DNA from: Novosphingobium sp. AP12
GTDB taxonomy: Bacteria; Pseudomonadota; Alphaproteobacteria; Sphingomonadales; Sphingomonadaceae
NCBI RefSeq assembly: GCF_000281975.1
Contig: NZ_AKKE01000006.1
Location: forward strand, 62,001 to 126,000
DNA: 64,000 bases
Reading direction: 5' to 3'
A program made the translations under genes and the position numbers. Shown in pieces: positions 17,567-24,922 of the stretch. The notes under the pieces were generated by a model, which worked only from the letters and a program-made list of their open reading frames with translations, searched no databases and was not told the DNA's origin. Position 1 is the first letter of the stretch; every line of letters starts with the position of its first letter.

Positions 17567-18376
17567 ATGACCGAAACCGCGCCCGCGCTACCGACCCTGG
17601 GCACTATCGAAATGGCCCGCGAAGGTCGGCTGCTGCGCATCACCCTCAACCGCCCGGATGCCCTGAACGCGGTGAACCTGCAGCTTCACGATGACCTTGC
17701 CGAGGCCATGTGGTTCGCGCAGATCGACACCGGCTCGGACGTCATCGTGCTGACCGGCGCCGGGCGCGCGTTCTCGGCCGGCGGCGACCTCGACCATATC
17801 GAGCACAATGCCCGCAACCCGCACCTGTTCGATCACGAGACCCGCGTCGCCAAGCGCATCGTCTCGACCCTGCTCGACATCGACAAGCCGGTGATCTGCC
17901 GGATGAACGGCCATGCGGTCGGCCTCGGCGCGACGCTAGCGCTGCTGTGCGACGTGATATTCGCCGCAGAGGGCGCGAAGATCGGCGATCCGCACGTCGG
18001 CCTCGGCCTCGTCGCGGGCGACGGCGGCGCCGTGATATGGGCGCAGCGGATCGGCCTGACGCGCGCCAAGGAATACCTGCTCACCGGCGACCTGCTGACC
18101 GCCGCCAAGGCCGCAGAAATCGGCCTTGTCAACCACTGCGTATCGCTGGACGAACTGGACGAGCGGGTCGATGCATTCTGCGCGAAGCTGCTGAACGGCG
18201 CCACGGTCGCCATCCGCGCGACGAAAATCCTCACCAACCTCGAACTGAAGAGGCTGGCGACGGCGCTGATGGATGCGGGCATCGCCTATGAAAGCGTCAG
18301 CGTCCGCAGTGCCGACCACCTTGAGGGAATCCAGGCGCTGAAAGAAAAGAGGAAGCCGCACTTCACCGGCCGGTGA
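17567..18376 (+). CDS. enoyl-CoA hydratase/isomerase (crotonase) family protein with altered active site
   Basis: 269 residues. Crotonase marks: RPDALNAVN, the oxyanion-hole segment FSAGGDLDHIE, and GHAVGLGATLALLCDVIFA. Compared with rat mitochondrial enoyl-CoA hydratase, the two catalytic glutamates (Glu144 and Glu164) fall on Thr in GLGATLALLCD and His in KIGDPHVGLG. It may therefore be an isomerase, hydrolase or C-C bond cleaving crotonase rather than a standard hydratase. A GGAGACC ribosome site precedes the ATG. It is divergent from the flavoprotein at 15667 by about 200 bases and is likely to act in the same pathway; this last point is inference. Confidence 0.88.
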   Translation: MTETAPALPTLGTIEMAREGRLLRITLNRPDALNAVNLQLHDDLAEAMWFAQIDTGSDVIVLTGAGRAFSAGGDLDHIEHNARNPHLFDHETRVAKRIVSTLLDIDKPVICRMNGHAVGLGATLALLCDVIFAAEGAKIGDPHVGLGLVAGDGGAVIWAQRIGLTRAKEYLLTGDLLTAAKAAEIGLVNHCVSLDELDERVDAFCAKLLNGATVAIRATKILTNLELKRLATALMDAGIAYESVSVRSADHLEGIQALKEKRKPHFTGR

Positions 18377-18467
18377 GACTTCCGCTCGGCAGGAAGCAGG
18401 TTGCCGGCGGCCAGGACGTCCTTGCTGCCGGTCGCGCCGATCCCACGCGGGACCGGCGCGCAATTGA

Positions 18468-18800
18468 TCAGCCCGGAACCACGCGCTCACCGTGTTCGGT
18501 GAACAAGGCGGTGTAGCAGGTGCCGAAATCCTGCGCGTCGCTCTGGGTCAGTTCGCCGCCCTGCGCCGCCGCGCCCATCGCGCCGAGGAACGCCATCGGA
18601 TCGTCCGCCTCGATGTCATAGATCGCGAGGAATTCGTTCTCGTCGCTGCCCATGAGCTTGGCTGCGAGCTTGTAGCGCTGGGCGCCGGCCATGCCGAACT
18701 TGTTGACCAGTTCCGGCAGGTGCGTGTTGTTGTACCAATCGTGATATTCCGCCTCGCGGCCGGGCTGCGGGCGAGTGAGCGCAACGAGTTTCATCTTCAT
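18468..18800 (-). CDS. small dimeric alpha-beta barrel protein (EthD/DUF4286-like)
   Basis: 110 residues. A MKMKLVALTRPQPGREAEY start followed by DWYNNTHLPELVNKFG is the pattern of small ferredoxin-like dimeric alpha-beta-barrel proteins that occur beside ring- and ether-degrading genes. No catalytic residue can be named. The start at 18800 is favoured over the ATG at 18806 because the AGGAG site is then about eight bases away rather than two. Upstream lies an AraC-type regulator gene in the same direction, and a TTGCGCGCGCAA palindrome at 18871-18882 lies about 70 bases ahead of the start. Confidence 0.72.
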   Translation of the reverse strand: MKMKLVALTRPQPGREAEYHDWYNNTHLPELVNKFGMAGAQRYKLAAKLMGSDENEFLAIYDIEADDPMAFLGAMGAAAQGGELTQSDAQDFGTCYTALFTEHGERVVPG

Positions 18801-18870
18801 GGGCATCTCTCCTGATTCCATTTCCGGAGAACATTCGCCGGCCTAGGGAGCGATGCAAGTGCGCGCTATC

Positions 18871-18882
18871 TTGCGCGCGCAA
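18871..18882. promoter_or_regulatory. palindrome TTGCGCGCGCAA, candidate operator
   Basis: A perfect 12-base palindrome between the AraC-type regulator gene and the small barrel protein. The same core TTGCGCGCA appears twice upstream of the regulator at 20084-20113, so a shared binding protein is plausible. GC alternation alone can also produce such a sequence by chance. Confidence 0.35.
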
Positions 18883-18899
18883 GCATCGCCTCCCCGCGC

Positions 18900-19955
18900 T
18901 TACTGGAGCAAATTGCTGGCGACCGGGTACTCCGGGAAAGGCTCCGCTGCCGGGATGAGCACACCCGCCGCCATCTCGCCGCCCGCCGGTTCATTGCCGC
19001 ATTCGCCGCGATATTCGCGGGGATTGGCACCGAACACCCGCTTGAACATGCGGCTGAAATGGGCCGGGCTCTTGAAGCCGACACCGTAGGCGATCTCGCT
19101 GATCGAGATGTCGCGCGGATCGGAGCTGGAAAGCCAGGCCTTAGCCTTCGCCAGCCGCTGCTCCCACACCAGTTCGGAGAACGACGTCTCCCGCAGCCGC
19201 AGTAGGAACGAGAGGTAGCGCGGGCTGATGCCGCAGCCCTTGGCGACCATCGCGGTCGACAGCTGGGGGTCGGACAGATGCACCTCGATGAAGCGCAGCA
19301 CTTCCTCGAGCCGTCGGTCGGCGATCGACTGACGCACCGGCTGGACGTCCTCGCCCGCACGCACTGCATTGCCTATGAGGCCCAAGGCGGTCTCCACCAG
19401 CAACCGAGCCGATTCCTCGCCGAGACCGCAGTCATCGTGGAAGACGTCGGTCAGCATAGTCTCGGCGATCGCCATTTCGGGGCGCTCCATCGCCATGAAC
19501 AGCCCGGTGCTGAAGTCCTGCCGGACGTGCGCGCGCAGGATGTGCGTGGGCACGGTCACGTGAAGGACCTCGTGAACGCCCTCACCATCCGTGCGGCATT
19601 CCATGAAGAACGGCGACATCGAGCGAGTGATGATGAAGTCGCCCGGGCGCGCCACCTTGTTGCCGCACTGGTTGGAGAACGCGAGTTCACCGCGCTTGAC
19701 GAACCACAGGATCGACAGGTCGGTCGCGTCCTCGCGGATGTGCTGGCGCGAGCGGCGGAAGAACAGGTTGGCCGCCGAACGCTGCCGGATGATCGAGACG
19801 GGTCCCACGGCCTTGCGCTCCGAGCGGACGTCGATGATCGAGCCATCCTCGATCCAGAAGTCGCCGCGATAGTATTCCTGGTCGCGGGTGCCGCGGAACA
19901 TGTGCTGGCATTCGCGGTAGTTGCGCTTGTCGAACGAGAACAAAGTCTCTGCCAT
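18900..19955 (-). CDS. AraC family transcriptional regulator
   Basis: 351 residues from ATG at 19955 with a GGGAGAGAG site. The N-terminal two thirds resemble the AraC-binding-like cupin region; the C-terminus holds two helix-turn-helix units, the first around LSTAMVAKGCGISPRYLSFLL and the second ending in the family signature ISEIAYGVGFKSPAHFSRMFKRVFGANPREYR region. It is a DNA-binding activator or repressor, probably sensing a catabolic intermediate. Candidate sites are the direct repeat at 20084-20113 ahead of its own gene and the palindrome at 18871. Neighbouring crotonases and the small barrel protein are its likely targets. Confidence 0.9.
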   Translation of the reverse strand: MAETLFSFDKRNYRECQHMFRGTRDQEYYRGDFWIEDGSIIDVRSERKAVGPVSIIRQRSAANLFFRRSRQHIREDATDLSILWFVKRGELAFSNQCGNKVARPGDFIITRSMSPFFMECRTDGEGVHEVLHVTVPTHILRAHVRQDFSTGLFMAMERPEMAIAETMLTDVFHDDCGLGEESARLLVETALGLIGNAVRAGEDVQPVRQSIADRRLEEVLRFIEVHLSDPQLSTAMVAKGCGISPRYLSFLLRLRETSFSELVWEQRLAKAKAWLSSSDPRDISISEIAYGVGFKSPAHFSRMFKRVFGANPREYRGECGNEPAGGEMAAGVLIPAAEPFPEYPVASNLLQ

Positions 19956-20083
19956 GGCTCTCTCCCAATGGCGGGAGAACGGGCGCATTGCTGCGTCACC
20001 ATCGTTCCCACCCCTGACTGCCGCCGATTCTTTCCGGTCGGGTCGATGTCCTTGGTAACACGAGAGGGCGCGCAGGCTCTACC

Positions 20084-20113
20084 TTGCGCGCAAATCGATC
20101 TTCATTGCGCGCA
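20084..20113. promoter_or_regulatory. 21-bp-spaced direct repeat TTGCGCGCA, candidate AraC-type site
   Basis: TTGCGCGCA occurs at 20084-20092 and again at 20105-20113, exactly 21 bases apart, 130-160 bases upstream of the AraC-type gene. AraC-family proteins typically contact two direct half-sites about two helical turns apart, so the spacing fits. Confidence 0.4.
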
Positions 20114-20155
20114 TTGTCGATAAATATCGGTACAAGCCCGCGCGAACTCCCGCAG

Positions 20156-21127
20156 TTACCCTTCGCGCCCTTTCTTCGAAAGACGCCACTCGGGGGGATA
20201 ATTGAGGTCGTGGTTCTTCACGACCTTGCCGATGCCCTGCTGGAAAGTATCGCCCTTGCCGAGGTTTACGTCGTTGGCACCGTCGTCCTTCATCAGCGGC
20301 AGCATGCCTTCGAGCCAGCCGGTAAGCAGGCTGCCCATGTATTCGCCGCGGTACTGTTTGTAGGCTTCGATGAAGGTCTTCTGCGCGACGACCACGTCGG
20401 TCGGCCGGGTAATCGAGCAGGCATGGGCATATTTGGCAGTCTCGGCTTCCAGCTTGTCTCGCGGAACCACCGAGTTGACGAAGTTGCAGTTCTGCATTTC
20501 GTCCGCCGTGAAGGGGCGGCCGGTGAAGAGCATCTCCGAGAAGCGGCGCAGGCCGACCATCTCCAGCCACTGCCACATGCGCGGTCCCCAGCCGGCGTAG
20601 CGGAACGAGGGGTGGCCGAACAGCGCGTCGTCCGAAGAGACGATGATGTCGGCGTCGGCGCACTGGTAGAAGTGCCAACCGTAGCAGTAGCCCTTGGCCT
20701 CGATGATCGAGATCTTCTTGAATTCCTGCAGCGGCCGGTTGCCCGAGCGTGCCTTGGCGTAATAGTCCGTCAGCCCGTGGAGGTAGCGGAACGAGCCCGG
20801 GGGCGGATACTTCACGTCGGGGTCCTCGATCTCGAGATCCGTGAGGAAGCCGTCGCCCGGCTGCGGGTTGAGGTAGAGATCGCCGTGCTCGTCGAGATCG
20901 CCGCCGCTGCCGAGGTTGTCGCCCTCGCCGCGGATCACCAGGACCTTCACGTCGTCGTCGATGTTGGCCTTGAACACCAGTTCGCCGAAACGCGCGCGCA
21001 TGCCGATGGTGGCGGTGTTGTGCTTGTCGAGGCGGCTGAAGGTGATGGTGGCGATCTTGGTCGCCTTGTCCTTTTCGTAGCGGACGTGTTCCTCGGCCAC
21101 CTTCTTGTGGTCGGCAATGGTCTTCAT
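20156..21127 (-). CDS. crotonase superfamily protein with altered active site
   Basis: 323 residues from ATG at 21127, preceded by GGGAGGGAG. The crotonase oxyanion segment is GSGGDLDEHGD and the core continues GYCYGWHFYQCADADIIV and ALFGHPSFRYAGWGP. Aligned by eye to rat enoyl-CoA hydratase, Glu144 corresponds to His and Glu164 to Ser. The chain is also longer than usual (about 260-290 residues), with a C-terminal extension ending in PPEWRLSKKGREG. A hydrolytic or ring-opening crotonase is a possibility. It is divergent from the regulator at 21302, with about 175 bases between, and that regulator is a good candidate for its control. Confidence 0.85.
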   Translation of the reverse strand: MKTIADHKKVAEEHVRYEKDKATKIATITFSRLDKHNTATIGMRARFGELVFKANIDDDVKVLVIRGEGDNLGSGGDLDEHGDLYLNPQPGDGFLTDLEIEDPDVKYPPPGSFRYLHGLTDYYAKARSGNRPLQEFKKISIIEAKGYCYGWHFYQCADADIIVSSDDALFGHPSFRYAGWGPRMWQWLEMVGLRRFSEMLFTGRPFTADEMQNCNFVNSVVPRDKLEAETAKYAHACSITRPTDVVVAQKTFIEAYKQYRGEYMGSLLTGWLEGMLPLMKDDGANDVNLGKGDTFQQGIGKVVKNHDLNYPPEWRLSKKGREG

Positions 21128-21301
21128 GAATCTCCCTCCCGCTGTTTTCGGTGCGCCACTGGAGTGGCTGCGCCGTGCTTTCCCGGGTGCTGCCACAGGC
21201 AATGCGGGGGGTATTGGCAATTCATGCGGGGTTCTCGATACTGCGCGCCGAAGGATGCGAGGCGCGCCGGTCCGAGCGCGCCCGGCCTGAGAGGATATGC
21301 C

Positions 21302-22351
21302 ATGGGCCAGAACAGCTTTTTCAGCCTGGACGGACCGCTCGACGTGACGCCGGGCGGCGGCCAGGTGCGCGCCGCGAATTTCGCCGGGCTCGCCGGACTC
21401 GCCCGCAGCCATGGCCGCGATGCGCGCGGGATCGTCGAGCGGCACGGGATGGAGGCGCGGGTGCTGATCGACCCCGAAAGCCTCGTCGCCCCGCAGCAGG
21501 TGGCCGACACGCTCGAATACTGCAGCGCCCTGTTCGACGACCCGCTGTTCGGCCTCCACATGGCCAGCACGCAGGACCCCGAGGTGTTCGGCTGCGTAAC
21601 CGCGCTGTGCCGATCGGCCCCCACGGTGCGCGCCGGCATCCGCTGCCTGATCGACTTTCTGCCGGTGGTCCACGCGCCCGACTGCGAGGTCGTGCTGATC
21701 GAGGGCCGCGAGACCGCCGAGCTGACCTGGCTGGTCAACACCGACATCGGCGTCAACGAACAGGCCAACTACCAGGCGGCCATGCTCAACGTGAAGCTGC
21801 TCCAGGCGATCGGCGGCCCGGCCTTCAAGCCTAGCTGGGTGAGCCTTTCCGCCGACCCGCGCGCCACCGACCTGCCAGAGATCGAGAAGACGCTCGGCTG
21901 CCGGGTCATGGGCCAGTCGACCCGCAACTCGATCGGCTTCCCCGTCCGCGCGCTGGAGCAGCCGGTGCCCAGTGCCAACCGCCTGCTCTACCGTCTGCTC
22001 GGCTCCTATCTGCAGCGGGTGAAGTCGGAGCACAGCCAGTCCATCATCGACAAGGTCGACAGCTACATCCGCGGTGCCCTCGCGACGGGTTCATGCTCGA
22101 TCGAGCGCTGCGCCGAGAAGACCGGCATGTCGGTTCGCACGCTGCAATCGCGGCTGGCGGCGGAGGACGCCAAGTTCTCCGAACTGGTCGAGAAGCAGCG
22201 CGAAACCCTCGCCCGCGCCCATCTCGCCGACCGCCGGCTTTCGCTCGACGAGATCGCCGACCGGCTGGGGTACGGCGAGCAGACCAGCTTCGGGCGGGCG
22301 TTCAAGCGCTGGACCGGGATGACCCCGCAGCAGTTCCGGGCGGGCTGCTGA
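21302..22351 (+). CDS. AraC family transcriptional regulator with arabinose-binding-type N-domain
   Basis: 349 residues from ATG at 21302 (MGQNSFFSLDGPLDV). Roughly residues 20-200 match the domain found in OruR/ArgR-type AraC proteins (segments such as FGCVTALCRSAPTVRAG), and the C-terminus has HTH 1 around CAEKTGMSVRTLQSRLA and HTH 2 LDEIADRLGYGEQTSFGRAF followed by KRWTGMTPQQFR. It is a transcription factor for a nearby catabolic gene, most simply the divergent crotonase at 20156-21127. A much longer open frame extends upstream on the same strand, but it is only the antisense shadow of the crotonase gene. Confidence 0.9.
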   Translation: MGQNSFFSLDGPLDVTPGGGQVRAANFAGLAGLARSHGRDARGIVERHGMEARVLIDPESLVAPQQVADTLEYCSALFDDPLFGLHMASTQDPEVFGCVTALCRSAPTVRAGIRCLIDFLPVVHAPDCEVVLIEGRETAELTWLVNTDIGVNEQANYQAAMLNVKLLQAIGGPAFKPSWVSLSADPRATDLPEIEKTLGCRVMGQSTRNSIGFPVRALEQPVPSANRLLYRLLGSYLQRVKSEHSQSIIDKVDSYIRGALATGSCSIERCAEKTGMSVRTLQSRLAAEDAKFSELVEKQRETLARAHLADRRLSLDEIADRLGYGEQTSFGRAFKRWTGMTPQQFRAGC

Positions 22352-22359
22352 GGCTGCAC

Positions 22360-22562
22360 AAGGCGACACAGGTTTACACGGTTTACACGGTCCAGGGGGG
22401 AAACTGCTCCCTCCGGGCCAAAATGTGTCGCCTTGCGCCCGAAAAGTGTCGCCTTGCGCGCAAAGAGTGTCGCCTTGTGGGTTACAGGTGTCGCCTTGCG
22501 CGGGGAAAGTGTCGCCTTTGGTGTCGCCTTGCACGCTCGCCCAAGGTGACACCTGTCACCTT
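22360..22562. repeat. 21-bp tandem repeat array GTGTCGCCTTGCG with terminal palindrome
   Basis: GTGTCGCCTT begins at 22425, 22446, 22467, 22488 and 22509 (each exactly 21 bases apart) and once more at 22521. An inverted copy AAGGCGACAC lies at 22360-22369, and a 9-bp tandem GTTTACACG pair follows at 22372-22389. The array ends in a related palindrome AAGGTGACA-CC-TGTCACCTT at 22543-22562. It sits in the 391-base gap between the AraC-type gene and the minus-strand gene at 22743. From 22563 to 22742 I see no gene or further repeat. The unit is a multiple of three and reads through in several frames, but no start or ribosome site supports a protein. Confidence 0.8.
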
Positions 22563-22742
22563 GCGGGGGCGGAGACGGGGGAAGTTTACCGTGTCGGAAC
22601 ATGCCCGCCACCGTATCGCGGGCGGGGGTGTGTAGGAAAATGGATTGTCCTGACCGCCCTTTCTTGGACAGCGGCCGAGCCTCCTTGCTTCGTCATCTCC
22701 GCAAAGTTGGGAATGACGAGAGAAGGGGGAGCCGCTGGCAGA

Positions 22743-23009
22743 TCAGGCCTTGGGCGTGACCCATACCTCCACCGGCGCCACGAACTTGCCCGGCGCGGGC
22801 TTGCCGACGTTCACGCGGTCGGCGGTGACCAGTTCGCCGGTGGCGAGGTTGAAGCTGGCCCAGGGCTTGGGCATGCGCCCGAAGGTCATCTTCTGGATGG
22901 GCTGGCCGGTGGCCGAATTCATGATCGTTGCGATGATGCTCATGAGCGCGCCGCTACCGAGCGGGCCACCCCTTCGTCCATAGGGCGCGCCCACGTTTTC
23001 CACGCTCAC
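22743..23009 (-). CDS. hypothetical protein coupled to quinone oxidoreductase
   Basis: 88 residues starting with GTG at 23009, which overlaps the stop of the upstream oxidoreductase by four bases (GTGA). No family is recognised. The C-terminal half (ASFNLATGELVTADRVNVG, then VAPVEVWVTPKA) looks like a small compact beta-rich domain without membrane segments or Cys pairs. An internal ATG at 22943 (MSIIATIMNS) could be the true start, giving 66 residues. The overlap suggests translation with the oxidoreductase, so it may be the last gene of the ligase-to-oxidoreductase series. Its existence rests on the overlap and open frame only. Confidence 0.55.
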   Translation of the reverse strand: MSVENVGAPYGRRGGPLGSGALMSIIATIMNSATGQPIQKMTFGRMPKPWASFNLATGELVTADRVNVGKPAPGKFVAPVEVWVTPKA

Positions 23010-23983
23010 TCCATGGTGAGCACCACCCTGCCCGCCGCCTTGCCCGAGAACGCCGCGTTCATCGCCGCCGCATAACCGGCGATCGGATAACGCTTTGCAA
23101 TTGCGGGGGAAAACAGCCCCTCGCCCGCCAGTTCCATCACCTTGCGGCGCATGGCCTCGGCCTCGGCCGGGCGCTTGAGCGCATGGTCGCGCATCTGCAC
23201 GCCGATGAGGCTGGCGCTCTTGAGCAGCGGCAGGTTGGTGCGCAGCGCCGCGATCCCGGCGGGGAACCCGATCACCAGATGGCGCCCATCGTAGCCGAGG
23301 TTGCGGAAGGCGAGTTCGGTCGCATCGCCGCCGACCGGATCGAAGACGATGTCGACCGGCCTCCCGCCGTTCGCCGCCGCCACCTGCTCGCGCCAGTCGT
23401 CCGCGCCCGTGGTGACCACCGCGTCGGCGCCGCCCGCCAGAGCGGCGGCCTGCTTCTCCGCGCTCGAGGCCGAGGCGATGACGTGCAGGCCAAGGTGCTT
23501 GCCGACCTGGATCGCCGCGAAGCCCGTTCCGCCCGCCGCGCCGAGCACCAGCAGCGTCTCGCCCGCCTGCGCGCGGCCCCGGTCGGCGAGCGCGTAGTAC
23601 GCCGTCTGGTAGTTCACCGCGAAGACCGCGGCGGATTCGAAGCTCATCGCGTCCGGGATCTTGGCCATGTTGGCGGCGCGGAAGCAGTTGGCCTCGGCAA
23701 ACAGTCCGCCGAGCCCACCGCAGAACACGCGGTCGCCCGTCGCCAGATGCGTCACGCCCAGCCCCACCGCCTCGACCACGCCCGCGGCCTCGCTGCCGGG
23801 AATGAACGGCAACGGCGGCTTGAACTGGTACTGGCCCATGGCGGTCAGCACGTCGACGTAGGACACGCCCGCCGCCCGGATGGCGACGCGCACCTGTCCC
23901 TCACCCGGGCTGCCGGGGTCGAAGGGTTCGAGGGCGTAGCTTTCGGGCGGGCCGAACTGGCGGCCGATCACGGCGTGGGTCAT
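23006..23983 (-). CDS. NADPH:quinone oxidoreductase family protein (MDR)
   Basis: 325 residues. The GroES-like N-domain (GEGQVRVAIRAAGVSYVDVL, PFIPGSEAAGVVEAVG) and the nucleotide-binding GAAGGTGFAAIQVGKHLG are those of zeta-crystallin/QOR-type medium-chain reductases lacking zinc. Likely reduces quinones or activated enones (for example an enoyl-CoA) with NADPH. It lies downstream of the SDR at 24167 on the same strand, separated by about 180 bases that contain a long inverted repeat at 24023-24129, so it may be transcribed separately or only partly with the upstream operon. The following small gene overlaps its stop. Confidence 0.89.
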   Translation of the reverse strand: MTHAVIGRQFGPPESYALEPFDPGSPGEGQVRVAIRAAGVSYVDVLTAMGQYQFKPPLPFIPGSEAAGVVEAVGLGVTHLATGDRVFCGGLGGLFAEANCFRAANMAKIPDAMSFESAAVFAVNYQTAYYALADRGRAQAGETLLVLGAAGGTGFAAIQVGKHLGLHVIASASSAEKQAAALAGGADAVVTTGADDWREQVAAANGGRPVDIVFDPVGGDATELAFRNLGYDGRHLVIGFPAGIAALRTNLPLLKSASLIGVQMRDHALKRPAEAEAMRRKVMELAGEGLFSPAIAKRYPIAGYAAAMNAAFSGKAAGRVVLTME

Positions 23984-24022
23984 GAAAGAGCTCCCAAGAC
24001 GAGGTCCTTGGCCCCTGAACTT

Positions 24023-24129
24023 CCCTCCCGCAGGCGGGAGGGGTTGGGGGAGGGCTTGTTACGTTTCATAAAATCGCCGCAGAAAGGTCCACAGGCCCTC
24101 CCCCGGCCCCCTCCCGCCTGCGGGAGGGG
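24023..24129. repeat. long imperfect inverted repeat between operon genes
   Basis: The arm 24023-24055 (CCCTCCCGCAGGCGGGAGGG, then GTTGGGGGAGGGC) is nearly the reverse complement of 24095-24129, with a 39-base A/T-richer loop. Each arm also contains its own palindrome CCTCCCGC-AG-GCGGGAGG. It resembles mobile extragenic palindromes common in sphingomonads and could attenuate transcription between the SDR and the oxidoreductase. Confidence 0.75.
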
Positions 24130-24166
24130 AGATTGATGGGTTTCTGCCTGCGGCGGAACGGTTTTT

Positions 24167-24922
24167 TCAATGCTGGCCGCCGTCGCAGCGGACGATCGAA
24201 CCTGTCACGTTCACCGAGGCCGGGCTCGCCAGGAACAGCGCGGCGGTGACGATCTCCTCCGGGTTCGCGGCATGGCCGCGCGGGATGGCGATCGGTCCCT
24301 GACCCTTGTCCGGCCAGGCCTCGACGATGTCGGTGCGGAAGGCGCCGGGCGACAGCGTGTTCACCCGCACATGCGGCGCATATTCCCACGCCAGCGAGCG
24401 GCTCATCGCATTGAGCGCCGCCTTGGACGACCCATAGGTCACCACCTGGGGCAGCGGCATCATCGAGCCCGACGACGTCACGTTGATGATGCAACCGCCC
24501 GGGCCGCCCGCCTCGGCGCGATCGAACATGCGTTTGGCGATGAGTGACGAGAGCCGGAACGGGCCCTTGAAATTCAGGTTCAGGACGGAATCGAACAGCT
24601 TCTCCGTGACCTCGTGGCTGGGCATGCGCGGGCTCATCCCCGCATTGTTCACAAGGATATCCACAGCCCCGAAGGCGGCGTAGGCCTCCTCGACCAGTCG
24701 GTCACACTCGTCCCAGCGGCCGACATGGGCGGCGATGGTCTGTGCCTTGCGGCCCAGGCTGCGCATCTCCTCGCAGACCACCTCGCACGCCTCCAGCTTG
24801 CGGCTGGCGACGATGACGTCGGCGCCGCGCTCGGCGAAGGCCCGGACCATCTGGTAGCCAAGCCCGCGCGAGCCGCCGGTGACCAGCGCCACCTTGCCGG
24901 TGAAGTCGAACAGCGGGTCCAT
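24167..24922 (-). CDS. SDR family oxidoreductase
   Basis: 251 residues. VTGGSRGLG binds the cofactor; NNAG, Ser in NVTSSGS and YGSSK form the active site; VNTLSPGAFRT is the usual segment after the catalytic lysine. The ATG shares one base with the stop of the acyl-CoA dehydrogenase upstream (TGATG), so the two are coupled. In the pathway context it may oxidise a 3-hydroxyacyl-CoA or related alcohol. The C-terminal SIVRCDGGQH is a common SDR ending. An open frame continuing upstream to 26155 is an out-of-frame shadow of the dehydrogenase and is not a fusion. Confidence 0.92.
   Translation of the reverse strand: MDPLFDFTGKVALVTGGSRGLGYQMVRAFAERGADVIVASRKLEACEVVCEEMRSLGRKAQTIAAHVGRWDECDRLVEEAYAAFGAVDILVNNAGMSPRMPSHEVTEKLFDSVLNLNFKGPFRLSSLIAKRMFDRAEAGGPGGCIINVTSSGSMMPLPQVVTYGSSKAALNAMSRSLAWEYAPHVRVNTLSPGAFRTDIVEAWPDKGQGPIAIPRGHAANPEEIVTAALFLASPASVNVTGSIVRCDGGQH

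Noticed and set aside
20084-21301. Long upstream extension of the second AraC gene
   Set aside because: Antisense to the crotonase at 20156-21127; the regulator starts cleanly at 21302.
22425-22562. CRISPR array
   Set aside because: Units are 21 bases with about 11-base variable parts, far shorter than repeat plus spacer of CRISPR, and no cas genes are present.
22425-23075. Repeat protein encoded by the 21-bp array
   Set aside because: The frame starts inside the repeat, has no ribosome site and runs antisense through the gene at 22743-23009.
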